A program made the position numbers and the translations under genes. This document shows, one piece after another, positions 47,914-58,605 of a stretch of 64,000 nucleotides of DNA. The DNA is taken from positions 1 through 64,000 of the forward strand of contig JAWKTX010000010.1 of assembly GCA_041398825.1 (NCBI GenBank), written 5' to 3'. How positions within the stretch are numbered: the stretch's first letter is position 1; each line of letters starts with the position of its first letter. This stretch comes from Planctomycetaceae bacterium. Lineage in GTDB: Bacteria; Planctomycetota; Planctomycetia; Planctomycetales; Planctomycetaceae. The notes under the pieces are model-generated. The model saw only the letters and a program-made list of their open reading frames with translations, was not told where the DNA came from and did not search any database.

Positions 47914-48930
47914 CATGTCGAATGCAGCTCCGGTCGTTGATATCAAGAACCTTTCCAAGCACTACGGAGTTCATCGTTTCCGGACTGACTATCGCTGACG
48001 CTGGAACGCGGCAATATCCTGGGGTTCATCGGGCCGAATGGTGCCGGAAAGACAACCACCATCAAGATTCTTGTGGGACTGTCTCGACCAACGTCAGGAT
48101 CCGCGACCATCGCAGGAATCGACTGCGTGAATGATATTCGCCAAGGTCCGCAAGCTTGTTGGCTACATGCCCGATAAGTTCGGTTCGTACGATAATACGC
48201 GAGTCCGTGAGTACCTGGATTTGCTAGCGGCATTCAGCAGCATCCTGCGAAAGGAAACGGCAGAAACGAATTGCCGAAGTTCTGGAACTCACAAACGCCA
48301 TACATGGATGCAGGACCGTTTTGTCGAAAGCCTCAGTCATGGATGCAGCAAAGAATTGGCATCGCTCGAACGCTGCTTCACAATCCGGAAGTTTTAATTC
48401 TGGACGAACCCGCCAACGGACTGGATCCGGAGGCTCGAATCGAAATGCGGAGATTCTGCTTCGGCTGGCATCCGAAGGTCGAACACTGATCGTCACCAGT
48501 CATATCCTGCCGGAACTGTCTCGCATCTGTAATCTGGTAGCGATTATCGCCGTGGAGGTAAACTGAGGGCGATGGGGACGCTTCAGGAAGTAACCCGGGA
48601 ATTATCGCAGAATCAAACTATTGAGATGCAATTCCTTCCGTCGCAGGATCTTCTCCGGACGCGGCAGCCAGAATCCGACAGATTCTCGGAGACGAAGTCG
48701 AGATCAGCGTATCAGAGACCGAATCCATCATTCGATGCCGCACCAAAGCCAATGAAGACGCCTGTCCCAGTTACTTCGCACACTGGTGGGGGACGGATGT
48801 CAGATCTCACAGTTCCGTGAAGTTGCAGGTGACCTGGAAGAAGCGTTTACGTCAGCAGCGCGGGAAGCGGATGCCGAACGAACCGGGACACCGAAAGCAA
48901 CGACGGCAGGAGCGTCCGTAAGCGAGCGCG
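47914..48930 (+). pseudogene. ABC transporter ATP-binding protein, frame-broken
   Basis: Starts MSNAAPVVDIKNLSKHYGVH at 47,914. Walker A is FIGPNGAGKTTTIKI (about 48,030), then VRKLVGYMPDKFGSYDNTRV, the signature region SLSHGMQQRIGIARTLLHNP, Walker B LILDEPANGLDPEARIE and TLIVTSHILPELSRICN. Breaks: an extra C near 48,141, one A too few at 48,343, one G too few at 48,449 and at 48,552; each is in a 2-3 nt run. It is the ATPase of an ABC-2 exporter with the next gene. Confidence 0.75.
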
Positions 48931-50577
48931 GTGGTGATTATCGAACGCGAACTGCTGGCACTGCTCCGCAGTTCGAAAGCCCTGGCCATACTGCTCACCG
49001 TGGCAATTGGCTTTGCGTTGGTCATTATTTCTGAAATGGCCAACCAACAGCGTTGCGAGATCAGGACAGTCTGCTCGGTAAGCAGGTGTTTCAATAGCTG
49101 ACATTTGCAATGCTGATTGCGTGCATCCTGATTATCCCGTGTTTCCGGCAACCTCACTCGTGAAGGAAGTCCAGCGGAGAACGCTGGAATTACTGCCTGA
49201 ATTCTCCCACTCTCGCGGCCCGCAATCTACTTCGGCAAAGTCGGCGATGATGGGATTTGTGCTGATGCTGATGTTCCGCCACCCTGCCCGCGATGTCGTA
49301 CTGCTATCTGATGGGTGGACCCTCTCTGACAAAAGATGTTCTGCGGCTCTATCTGTTTCTGCTGGTTGTCTGTTTGCAGTTAACCGTCATCGGAATGCTG
49401 GTCGGTACCTGGTGCCGATCCACCAGCTTGCGGCTTCGATGGAGGTTATGGTGTGACATTCGGACTACTGGTGGTCACCGTGTTTCCGGATTACTTTCTG
49501 CGTGGCGGTGAAAGCATATTCGCCGTTGGCCTTCATTAGCTCAAATTACTGTCCCCGATTCCGGCACTGATGCGAATTGTGGAATCGGAATCGGTTAACC
49601 GGCATCGGCCTGCTCGAACAACGCGATGTTGTGCTTTGGTATCTGTTTTTTGCAACCATCTTTGTTGTCGGAAGCGTGATTGTGATTCTGGCCGAATCAT
49701 GCCCTGCTCGACCGATCCCGATCACGAGGACTGATCACAGACGATCAGTCTGAGCGTACAGTGCCCGACGCGTCTTTTTCTGATTGACCCGCAAAAGCGT
49801 TCTGCGGGAATCCCGTGGTTTCTGAATCCCGTGATGGTCAAGGAATTCCGCAGTCGACAATTTACGAGGCTGCACTGGCTGCTTCGACTTGTCGCGGGCT
49901 GTGCGGTCCTGTCTTTGTTGCTCACGCTGGCGACGACGCTTGGTACCATCGACTGGGGTGTCGAAGCAATCGGCGGCCTGATCATCGTCCTTCAGAGTTT
50001 CATTGATTGTCCTGATGACGCCAGGAACTCCTCCAGGTGGCATGATTGCAGGCGAAATTGAAGGAGGCGGATGGAATCTGCTGCGCGTCACCCCGATGGG
50101 CCCGTTAAATTCTCAGCCCGGAAAGCTGATCAGCGTCTGCATCACTCTCTCGCCCTGCTGCTTTGCGCGTAACGCTGCCTGGGTATGCCATCATCATGCT
50201 GATCAAGCCGGTACTGCAGGAACAAGTCACTCAGGTTGTCATCAGCCTCATTTTTGCAGCCGTACTTTCAATGCTGATGACGCGACTGTCAGTTCGTTCT
50301 TCCGGGCGACAGCAGCAGCAACATCCAGCGTCGCCGGCGCATTGATCATTATATTTGCAGGTCCGATCCTGATCTGGATGAACCGCAACAGCATTCGGCA
50401 TACATTTGTTGAACGATGCCTGACGATCAACCCCATGGCAGCAGCGTTAAACGCCATTCGGAGCACCCGGTTCCGTATGATCTGATCCCGATGGCGTGGA
50501 AAGTGACGAGTGGTATTTGCGTTGGATTGATCGTTGTGCTGTACGCTCGCATTTGGAAACTCAGTCAGCCCGACTAA
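48930..50577 (+). pseudogene. ABC-2-type permease, frame-broken
   Basis: Pieces: ALLRSSKALAILLTVAIGFA, FPATSLVKEVQRRTLELL, SYCYLMGGPSLTKDVLRLYL, VTFGLLVVTVFPDYFLRGGE, FLNPVMVKEFRSRQFTRLHW, GVEAIGGLIIVLQ, EIEGGGWNLLRVTPMG and SGICVGLIVVLYARIWKLSQ. The protein has about 10-12 membrane segments in two halves with a hydrophilic centre. It stops with TAA at 50,575 and overlaps by 1 bp a plausible ATG of the HEAT gene, forming an ATPase-permease-HEAT operon. Confidence 0.7.
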
Positions 50578-52576
50578 TGAGAACCAATGACCTCAACAAG
50601 CTCCTGATGCACCGCGTTCATGCAAGACCCTCTTCCCAGAGTTGCCGGACACGCTCGCCACCTCGCATCCCGCGTTAACTATTCGCGTAGCAGTGGCTGA
50701 TGTTTCCGGGGCTTTCACGCACCGCATTGAACGCTTCCGCGTGCATACGACGAACCGATTCAGCGAGCAGACACCGCAAAACTGGATTCGGTTGAACCTG
50801 TATACGCATCCAGAATTTCTCCGGCTCATTGACGATTCCACACATTGCGCGATACGACAAATTGCCGATGCGCATGTTCCTCGAACCTGAGTTTACGCCG
50901 CCGAAACATCGAACGGTCCACCCGGAACACCTTCCGCTCTTCGACCGGGTTCTGCGGGAAAGTGAGGATTCAGAACTGCAGGAGCAGGCGGCCGTGGGAC
51001 TGACCACCTTCGCCCGCGAATCACTCGCAGATATTTCCCGGTCATTCGATATTCTTCGCAGGCATCTCACCGAAAACCCGGATGCCGTTGTCCAGCTTCA
51101 ATGCGCGATGGCACTGGTTGCCGCAGACGATCAGGACTCTGCTGATCCTGTTGAACTACGCTCAAGCTGATGGGGAGTCCGGTCGACTCGTTGCAGAACC
51201 AGCATTAGCGAGGTGGAAACACCAGGCAGCTGTCGGCATGTGGGAACAACGACTGACCGATCGTTTCGTCACAGCCACATCAATTCGACTGGCCTGCGAA
51301 GGACTGGCCGCGGCTGGAACGTGCAAAAGCGGTCAGTGACCTGGCAGGACTCGTCATGAACGACTCGGCACCATTCGCCCGTCGACTTCCGGCAGCCAAA
51401 GCGATCTCTGTTCTCAATACGGCGCTGTTGCCCATCGAACTCGCACAACTGCTTGGCAAAGGGTCTGTTCCGGAACGGATACTGGCCGTTCATCTGCTGA
51501 TGATCGACAAACCGGAATCTCTTCAGGCTCTGGAAACATTCTGCATCGACCCAAACGATGGTGTTGCGGCCGCCGCATGGACTGCGGTTTACAGGCTGGA
51601 TTCGCAGCGACTTGTGTCATTGCTGGAAACCGGCAGACACCACAATGACGCAGTCATTCGTATGACGGCCGCAGAATGCATGCAGACATACGAATCCATG
51701 CAACACTGCGAGTGGCTCAATGAAATGCTCGGAGATGAACACCTGGAGGTCCGAAATACAGCTCGTGAACAGCTGGTTCTGATTGCCAATAAGTCGCAGG
51801 ACTTTCTTGCATCCATCGTCAATGCGGCTTCAGATAACCTGCTGAAGGAAGAATCCAACTGGCAGGGTCTGGAGCAAAGCCTGCTGTTGCTGGCACAACT
51901 GCATGGAACCTCCTACGCGCAGCGATGCATTCCCCTGGTCGACTATCCCCGTAGCGAAGTGGCAGTCACTGCGGCATGGCTGCTTCATCTTTACCCCGAC
52001 GACCGGGTGAATGATCAGGTCCTGGAACTTATCAGTCGAAAGGATGACCTGGTCAAGTCCGGCGAATGGGTCGGAATGCCCGCTGGTGAAAGCTTCGGGC
52101 TCCAGGTCACACATTTGTTCCACTTTGCGGGATTACAGAGGCTCAGGAGCGTGGAGCCCAGACTTGAAAACAGTTTCAGCAAGGCTGAACCCGGTGTTGT
52201 TGAGAAACGAGCAGCGGCCATGTGGGCGCTGGGACTATTGAATGAGAAATCCGGAAACGCGGGTCTGTCCGGGAAGCTCATTTCGAGAGCGCGGGATCGC
52301 GATGGAATGCCTCCGGAATGGACCATCGTCCGCAACACCTGCATCCGAGCCCTGGGCATGATTCAGGCGGATTCAGCGATCGACGTTCTCAAAGAGTCCT
52401 ACGATGTCGAATCTGCCGAAAGCCTGATCCCACATGCAGCCCGATGGGGGCTGATTGAAATGCAGGCCGCAGACTTGCCGGAACCGGAGCCCTACACTTC
52501 GACTGTTGGCGGTTTTCGGCTGAATCCTGCAGTCTCACGCACGAAGCCAGCCGAAGCGGGCCAGCCAGCCAACTAG
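50577..52576 (+). pseudogene. HEAT-repeat protein, 5' half frame-broken, 3' half intact
   Basis: The ATG at 50,577 opens MRTNDLNKLLM. Broken pieces include PALTIRVAVADVSGAFTHRI, LPLFDRVLRESEDSELQEQA and LAEPALARWKH-like passages. From the last break near 51,315 the frame is clean to 52,576 (ERAKAVSDLAGLVMNDSAPF, then more than 400 residues). HEAT-type helical pairs are regular: ERILAVHLLMIDKPESLQAL, VIRMTAAECMQTYESMQ, EVRNTAREQLVLIANKSQD and RSEVAVTAAWLLHLYPDD. Probably a peripheral partner of the ABC exporter (inferred from position). The intact 51,356-52,576 part could still be translated alone. Confidence 0.7.
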
Positions 52577-52582
52577 CTCTGC

Positions 52583-53260
52583 CTAGTCGGCACTAATATC
52601 GACAAACCGCGCGAGGGAAGCGTGCGAAGCAATGCGAAACAGCTGCGCCGGGTTTGAAACGTTCAGTTTCTGCATAATTCTCGCGCGGTGTTTTTCAACG
52701 GTCTTTTCACTGATATGAATCGTTAGAGCAATCGCTTTGTTTGTTCGACCTTCGAACAAGAGATCCAGAACTTCTTTTTCCCGTTCCGTCAGCGACTTTA
52801 ACCGGATCAGGGCATCCTGAATACGGCCGGTGATCGCAGTCGGCAATCCGGGTTCTTCTGTCTCCGTTGAGCCGGTCTGAAACCTCAGCAACCACCCCCG
52901 AGCTTCCGCTTCGATATCGAGAACCGTCCGCCAGCGAAGGTCGATCGGTAATCCTGTACTTGTGATAAGTTCAAACTTGCCCTCTGCGTCGAACTCATGC
53001 TTTCGAATCTCATCCAGCAGATCTGCGTCTACGCCAGCCTGAGTCAGGCAGGACCGGAATTGCTTTTCGCTGACGTGCGGGCAGTGGTTTGCGACCGCTT
53101 TTTCAGGCAGCTCGATCGACCAAAGTTTCAGGAATCCGCGCGAGCAATGGCGTACCGCGGGCTCACCTCGCTGTAAGAAACACCAGGCAGTCCAATCGGA
53201 CCAGCACAGCGAATCAATCAGCGCAGAATTGACATCCGGATCAATTTGATGAGGTTGCAT
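52583..53260 (-). CDS. LuxR-type response regulator/transcription factor
   Basis: About 225 aa from MQPHQIDPDVN. The C-terminal 65 residues are a GerE/LuxR HTH: LTEREKEVLDLLFEGRTNKAIALTIHISEKTVEKHRARIMQKL. The N-terminal 150 residues are a sensory-like region, possibly PAS-like (WTAWCFLQRGEPAVRHCSRG, then VDADLLDEIRKHEFDAEGKF); it has no receiver Asp signature. It is divergent from the pseudouridine synthase, so it may regulate that gene or itself. Confidence 0.8.
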   Translation of the reverse strand: MQPHQIDPDVNSALIDSLCWSDWTAWCFLQRGEPAVRHCSRGFLKLWSIELPEKAVANHCPHVSEKQFRSCLTQAGVDADLLDEIRKHEFDAEGKFELITSTGLPIDLRWRTVLDIEAEARGWLLRFQTGSTETEEPGLPTAITGRIQDALIRLKSLTEREKEVLDLLFEGRTNKAIALTIHISEKTVEKHRARIMQKLNVSNPAQLFRIASHASLARFVDISAD

Positions 53261-53504
53261 GCGTCCGCAATAGCACAGATTGAGGGACTCTGCTTCTTCC
53301 CTGAATTGAAGAGTCGACGACGGGTTGCAAACCGTTAAGTTGCACAGAAAGTCCATCGCAGCAAACGGACATAACCGGACAAGATTCAGGCAAAATAGGG
53401 AAACCCCTACCCACCCCCAATTACAAAATTACGCAATGAATAAGGCAATCCCGACGTAGTTCGCGCTGGGTTCTTCTCAATTTCTGTTTCGGAAACTTCA
53501 CACC

Positions 53505-54257
53505 ATGCCCGGCACATCTCACCCAGACTTCGTAATTTTCGAAGACGAGCATCTTGCAGCGGTGCACAAACCCACGGGGATCTTTGTTCACCGAACCGAT
53601 GGCTGGGATCGCCATCTCACACCGCTTCTGCAGACAGTCCGGAAGACAATCGGGCAACGCGTCTACACGATTCATCGCCTGGATCGAGCCACGTCAGGTG
53701 TGGTTCTTTTCGGGAAAACCAAAGAAGCGTCTTCTGAACTGCATGCAATGTTTCGCGAACGGCGTGTGAAAAAGACTTACGTCGCACTGGTTCGGGGATA
53801 CTGTGACGACTGCGGTACAATTGAATTTCCGCTTCGTCCGCGACAGCCAAATTCAGCGGACAAGTCCGTCCCCATTTCCAATGTGGAATTGCCCGAACAG
53901 GAATGCTGCACTCGATACGTAACCAACGCACGCTACGAATTGCCCTTCAAATCAACTCGCTACGACACCACACGCTGCAGCCTGGCAACGTTGCATCCGG
54001 AAACCGGTCGCTGGCACCAGATCCGGCGGCACGTTAACCGAATCGGACATCCCGTCATCGGTGATACGACGCATGGCGACAATACGCAGAACCGGTTCTT
54101 CAGGCAGCAATTTGGACTCAGTCGACTGATGCTGGCGGCAACCGGACTATCGTTCGTTCATCCGTGGACGCAGAAGGAAATCACCATTTCCTGCCCTCCG
54201 TCTCCAAGCTTTCAGGAAATTGTGGATCGCATTTGTCAGTGGTCGGTCCGGATCTGA
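53505..54257 (+). CDS. RluA-family (TruC-like) pseudouridine synthase
   Basis: 250 aa. Isomerises uridine to pseudouridine in RNA. The catalytic motif is HRLDRATSG with Asp60. Before it VHKPTGIFVHR, and after it VVLFGKTKEASSELHAMF. The family core continues with KTYVALVRGYCDDCG, TRCSLATLHPETGRWHQIRRH and LMLAATGLSFVHPW. It lacks the S4 domain and is short, like TruC (tRNA U65) rather than RluC or RluD. The target is inferred from size only. Confidence 0.88.
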   Translation: MPGTSHPDFVIFEDEHLAAVHKPTGIFVHRTDGWDRHLTPLLQTVRKTIGQRVYTIHRLDRATSGVVLFGKTKEASSELHAMFRERRVKKTYVALVRGYCDDCGTIEFPLRPRQPNSADKSVPISNVELPEQECCTRYVTNARYELPFKSTRYDTTRCSLATLHPETGRWHQIRRHVNRIGHPVIGDTTHGDNTQNRFFRQQFGLSRLMLAATGLSFVHPWTQKEITISCPPSPSFQEIVDRICQWSVRI

Positions 54258-54391
54258 AGTTGTCCGGATCGTTGGCCACAACATTTCATAACCGTTAGAG
54301 TGATCGCCCCGCCATTTTCAGCAGTTGGCTCACTGCCGACGGCTTGCCTGCGTTTTGTGCCGTCCTTCAAACCAATCACACAGACCAAACC

Positions 54392-57271
54392 ATGCGTACC
54401 GGAAACATTGCCATGCTCCGCGCATCTGCGTTTTTCAGCCCCTGCTGTTTGTTCTTCTTCCATTTCTGCACCATCGCGCTGGCCGTCGATGAAACTGGCT
54501 CAAGCAGGCCGACTGCCGTGTCCTATCAAAAGGAAGTGGCTCCGATCCTTCAGCGGTATTGTCTCGGGTGTCATAACTCGTCTGAAACCGAAGGAGGCGT
54601 TTCGCTTCACACAAAAGCGGCAATACAAGCCGGCGGCGACAATGGTCCCCTCCTGTCCGGAGACGACCCTGCCAACAGCCTGCTGCTCTCAGTTCTGACA
54701 TCCGACGGCGATGACCATATGCCCCCGGCAGACGAACTTCAGCCGGAAGAATCCGAAATCGAACTGATCCGACAATGGCTTCATCAGGGAGCAAAATTCG
54801 ACGGCGACCATTTGCTGATGAAGACTCTGCCTCCGATTTCTCCCACGGGCAATCGCCACCAGACATCGGTCTTCAGTCTGGCATTCAGTCGAAACGGACA
54901 TCAGAGATTTGAGGGACGATTCCGCAGCGTCCACATCGCCAACTTATCAGAAGGCTCCTCCAATCAGGCGTCAGCAGTCGTCACTGTCGAGGGAGGGAAA
55001 ATTACGTCTGCTCAGCCGGACCCGAAATCCGACGATTCGCTGCTGATCTCCACGGGCATTGCGGGGTTCTCTGGCCGAGGTCTGCGCATCAGTTTGCCCG
55101 ATGGATCCATTCAGACGGAATTCGGCGGACATACAGACATTGTCTACAGCATTGCAGCAACAAATGACGGCCGACTCATCGCGACCGCTGGATATGATCG
55201 ACTGATCCGGATTCACGACGGCCAAAGCGGCACAATCCTGCGAACACTCACCGGACACAACGGAGCCATCTTTGATTTGTCCTTCTGTCCCGATACTTCG
55301 ATCCTTGCCAGTGCCAGTGCGGACGGGACCATCAAGATATGGAACGCTGAGACCGGCGAACGATTCGATACTTTAAGCCAACCCCAGGCGGAACAATATG
55401 CCTGCGTCTTCAGCCCTGATGGCCGATTTTTGTATGCTGCCGGGGCCGACAACCGCATTCGTCAGTGGCAACTGGTAAGTCGTACAGAACCCCGGATTAA
55501 TCCGTTACTGGAAGCCAGATTCGCACATGAAGCTGCGATCAGCCAGATCAGTATTTCCGGTGACGGCTTGTACCTGGCAACAGCAGCCGAAGATGGTTCA
55601 ATCAAGATCTGGAATTCAGACAGCCTCACACAAATCGCCGTCACCCAGCTGCAAAACGATCTGCCAGCGTCATTAAAGTTCCACCCGGCGCAACCAAAGA
55701 CATTCATTGGCACCATCTCCGGAAAGATCGAAACTCTGGAAGTTCCGACGGAAACGTCATCAACCATCGATTCCGGCAGCAACAAGATGTCAGCAATCGT
55801 GCTCGCTACTGACCAACCGCTGAATACTGTTGCTGAAGCCGAACCAAACAATGCACCCGCAGAAGCGCAACTGGTCGCCTTTCCCGCTGTTATCACTGGA
55901 ACCATTTCCCCCAGTGCCCCATCGGAAAAACAGGAAACGGAGGACACAGTCCTCGCTGGTTCCGATTCCGACAGCAGTGATTACTATGCATTCGCTGCTG
56001 TCCGGGGACAACAAATTCAAATCGAAGTCCGGGCCGCGCAGGACAAATCACCACTGGATTCACATATCGAAGTCCTGACAGCAAATGGTGATCGAATTCT
56101 GCAGGCACAACTTCAGGCGGTTCGCGACTCCTACTTCACCTTCCGCGGAAAGGACTCAGACACAAGTGACGATTTCCGAATGTTTAACTGGCGGGAAATG
56201 GAACTGAACCAGTATCTGTTTTCGGATGGAGAGGTCGTCAAACTGTGGCTTTACCCACGAGGGCCGGATTCCGGTTTCAAAGTCTATCCGGGATTCGGAA
56301 AACGCTACACATACTTCGGGACAACACCCACATCACACGCCCTTCAGGCACCCGCGTTTATTGTTGAACCCATTCGCCCTGGAAGGCCTGTTGTCGACAA
56401 TGGTCTGCCGGTGTTCCCGGTATTTTATGAAAACGATGACGACCCGTTGCGCATGTGGGGCAGTGATTCTCGCCTGACATTCATTGCCCCCGAAGATGCG
56501 ACATACATCGTCCGAATTCGGGATGCTCGAGGGTTCTCCGGAGACGAGTTTCGTTATCAGCTCACCCTGCGGTCTCCAAAACCCGACTTCTCCATCGCCT
56601 TGGGGGGCGGCAAAGTGAACGTCAAACCGGGAACAGGTCAGGAACTCTCATTTACCGCCACACGAATTGATGGCTATGACGGACCGATTGACCTGTCGGT
56701 AGAGAATCTGCCAGCAGGATTCTCAACATCGCTTCCAACCAGCATAGAACCTCAGCAACTTCAGGCCTTTGCGACAATTCTGGCAAATGATGATGCAAAT
56801 CAGCCAGGCGATGAAGCAATTCAGAAAGTTCGATTCATTGCAAAGGCGACGATTGATGGGAAGGAAATCTCCCACGAAATTGGCGGTCTGACCGAACTGA
56901 AGCTGACCGACCAACCCAGAATCACCGTCTCCATTCACGAATTGGATGCCAGCGGAATGGCGTCCGGCGACCACAGTGCAGAACTGATCCTGCCCGTCGG
57001 ACAAACCACACGAGCCCTGCTTCGAGTCGTGCGGAATGGGTTTGATGGCAATGTGGAATTCGGAAAGGAAGATGCCGGACGGAATCTGCCACATGGTGTT
57101 TTCGTCGACAACATTGGCCTGAATGGACTGATGCTGCTGCCCGGACAAAGCGAGAGAGAGATCTTCATCACTGTCGCAAACTGGGTTCCCGAACAAAGTC
57201 GCATGTTCTACCTGCAGTCGAAAGTCAATGGTATTACATCGCCACCTGTCACAGTTCACATTCGACGCTGA
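54392..57271 (+). CDS. Planctomycete-cytochrome/WD40/pre-peptidase multidomain exported protein
   Basis: About 959 aa from MRTGNIAMLRASAFF; MLRASAFF at 54413 is an alternative. Signal-like core FFSPCCLFFFHFCTIALAVD. The planctomycete cytochrome domain has CLGCH at residues 57-61 in ILQRYCLGCHNSSETEGGVSL and DDHMPPADELQPEESEIELI. WD40 blades follow at about 225-480 (HTDIVYSIAATNDGRLIATA, NGAIFDLSFCPDTSILASAS). A PPC-like beta-sandwich is at about 490-620 (AEAEPNNAPAEAQLV). Ig-like or lectin-like sheets fill the rest. Probably a periplasmic heme protein with substrate-binding propeller. Confidence 0.87.
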   Translation: MRTGNIAMLRASAFFSPCCLFFFHFCTIALAVDETGSSRPTAVSYQKEVAPILQRYCLGCHNSSETEGGVSLHTKAAIQAGGDNGPLLSGDDPANSLLLSVLTSDGDDHMPPADELQPEESEIELIRQWLHQGAKFDGDHLLMKTLPPISPTGNRHQTSVFSLAFSRNGHQRFEGRFRSVHIANLSEGSSNQASAVVTVEGGKITSAQPDPKSDDSLLISTGIAGFSGRGLRISLPDGSIQTEFGGHTDIVYSIAATNDGRLIATAGYDRLIRIHDGQSGTILRTLTGHNGAIFDLSFCPDTSILASASADGTIKIWNAETGERFDTLSQPQAEQYACVFSPDGRFLYAAGADNRIRQWQLVSRTEPRINPLLEARFAHEAAISQISISGDGLYLATAAEDGSIKIWNSDSLTQIAVTQLQNDLPASLKFHPAQPKTFIGTISGKIETLEVPTETSSTIDSGSNKMSAIVLATDQPLNTVAEAEPNNAPAEAQLVAFPAVITGTISPSAPSEKQETEDTVLAGSDSDSSDYYAFAAVRGQQIQIEVRAAQDKSPLDSHIEVLTANGDRILQAQLQAVRDSYFTFRGKDSDTSDDFRMFNWREMELNQYLFSDGEVVKLWLYPRGPDSGFKVYPGFGKRYTYFGTTPTSHALQAPAFIVEPIRPGRPVVDNGLPVFPVFYENDDDPLRMWGSDSRLTFIAPEDATYIVRIRDARGFSGDEFRYQLTLRSPKPDFSIALGGGKVNVKPGTGQELSFTATRIDGYDGPIDLSVENLPAGFSTSLPTSIEPQQLQAFATILANDDANQPGDEAIQKVRFIAKATIDGKEISHEIGGLTELKLTDQPRITVSIHELDASGMASGDHSAELILPVGQTTRALLRVVRNGFDGNVEFGKEDAGRNLPHGVFVDNIGLNGLMLLPGQSEREIFITVANWVPEQSRMFYLQSKVNGITSPPVTVHIRR

Positions 57272-57416
57272 TATCCGGCCGAAACTGATCTCTCCCTGAA
57301 ATCAATATCCTGTCAGAGGCGATAGGTGCCGAAGCAGGCAATCCCTCTTTTCATGGAATCCCTTGCGGGGATCACGCGGCATTCCGGACACCGGGCATGA
57401 GTGGACACTGGGCTCC

Positions 57417-57468
57417 GGTTGTAAACACTGTGCTATGGTTGTAAACACAGTGCTATGGTTGTGAAAGG
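57417..57468. repeat. 20-bp tandem repeat overlapping a stop codon
   Basis: GGTTGTAAACACTGTGCTAT (57,417-57,436) repeats as GGTTGTAAACACAGTGCTAT (57,437-57,456), then a partial third copy. The TAG stop of the minus-strand serine hydrolase (57,453-57,455) lies inside the second copy. Confidence 0.85.
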
Positions 57469-58565
57469 GCCTGATAGATGGCTGTCGTAATCCGTCCGGG
57501 ATCAGCATTCTCGCTGTTGGACATCACGACAACTCCGTCGCGACGGTTCGGGTAAATCACGAGGCGTGTTTTCGCTTTCTCCTGAGATCCATTGTGTGCG
57601 ACACGCAGCTGTGTTCCTTTGCCATCAACGAAGAAGCCAAGACCTGCGCTGGTCAATTTGCCATCAGAAGTCTCCTGTGGTTTCCACATCACAGACTTCG
57701 ACCGATTCGAAAGAACGCTCTCGTCTATGAGCCCTGCCGCGAATCCGGCCAGGTCATTGATATTGGAAATGTACCCACCACCGCCAAGCTTCCAGCTGAC
57801 ATCCGTATCGCTCGATCGTTCAATCCGACCACCATTCAGTCGATATCCGACAGCGCGATGCGGAATGTTCTCCCACTGATAGTCAGGACGCAGCGATGTC
57901 AACTTTAAAGGCCTGCAGATCCGCTGGCGGACAAGATCGGCAAATGGCTTTGATTCAGCCCGCTGAGCGACAGCGCTCAGCAGGATGTAGGCATGGGTTG
58001 AATACGAGTATTTCTCTCGCGGCCGATTGACCAGCGGGGAATCCTTGAAAGTATCCAGAGCAAGTACAACATCCATAAAAGGATGAGCAGTGTCATATTG
58101 ACGCGGTGTGCGGACAACAGGCCCGTTTGAATAATGAACAATGCCCCCCTGATGGCACAACAGATCGCGAGCCGTGATGACGGCGCCGTGATCAGGGAAC
58201 TCTGGCACCAGTCTGCGAACATCTTCGTTCAGGTTCAGTTTCCCTTCGGCTGCCAGTTGTCCGACAACGACCGCCGTCAGAGTCTTTGAAATGGACGCCC
58301 AGCGGATCATGCTGTCTGTCGTCATGGGAATGCTGGTTTCGCGATCTTCAAAACCATAGCCCCGAGTCAGCACAACGCGACCATTGCGAATAACACCAAC
58401 GCAAACACCAACCAGCTTTTGCTGTTCCATCTGCGCGTGGACAGACCGATCGATTCGATTTGCGACGGAATCAGAGACCGAGATGATTTCTTCTGCGATT
58501 GCCGGAATGACGAGGCTGACGCAGGAGGCAAACACCATCAGCAGTGTCGAAGTGAATCGGCTCAT
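57453..58565 (-). CDS. Beta-lactamase-family serine hydrolase
   Basis: 370 aa. Signal peptide MSRFTSTLLMVFASCVSLVIPAIA. Class C-like fold: the SxxK motif is SISK in MIRWASISKTLTAVVVGQLA. The second motif is a Tyr motif YSTHAYILL, where YxN is usual. Later GGGYISNINDLAGFAAGL, LGFFVDGKGTQLRVAHNGSQ and VVVMSNSENADP. It is probably an esterase or DD-peptidase of the periplasm. It starts 40 bp after the stop of the same-strand sulfatase, suggesting a two-gene operon. The last residues are encoded in a tandem repeat. Confidence 0.87.
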   Translation of the reverse strand: MSRFTSTLLMVFASCVSLVIPAIAEEIISVSDSVANRIDRSVHAQMEQQKLVGVCVGVIRNGRVVLTRGYGFEDRETSIPMTTDSMIRWASISKTLTAVVVGQLAAEGKLNLNEDVRRLVPEFPDHGAVITARDLLCHQGGIVHYSNGPVVRTPRQYDTAHPFMDVVLALDTFKDSPLVNRPREKYSYSTHAYILLSAVAQRAESKPFADLVRQRICRPLKLTSLRPDYQWENIPHRAVGYRLNGGRIERSSDTDVSWKLGGGGYISNINDLAGFAAGLIDESVLSNRSKSVMWKPQETSDGKLTSAGLGFFVDGKGTQLRVAHNGSQEKAKTRLVIYPNRRDGVVVMSNSENADPGRITTAIYQALSQP

Positions 58566-58605
58566 CGGTGGATCCGGAAAACAAAGTTCATGCGAATATT
58601 TCAGA

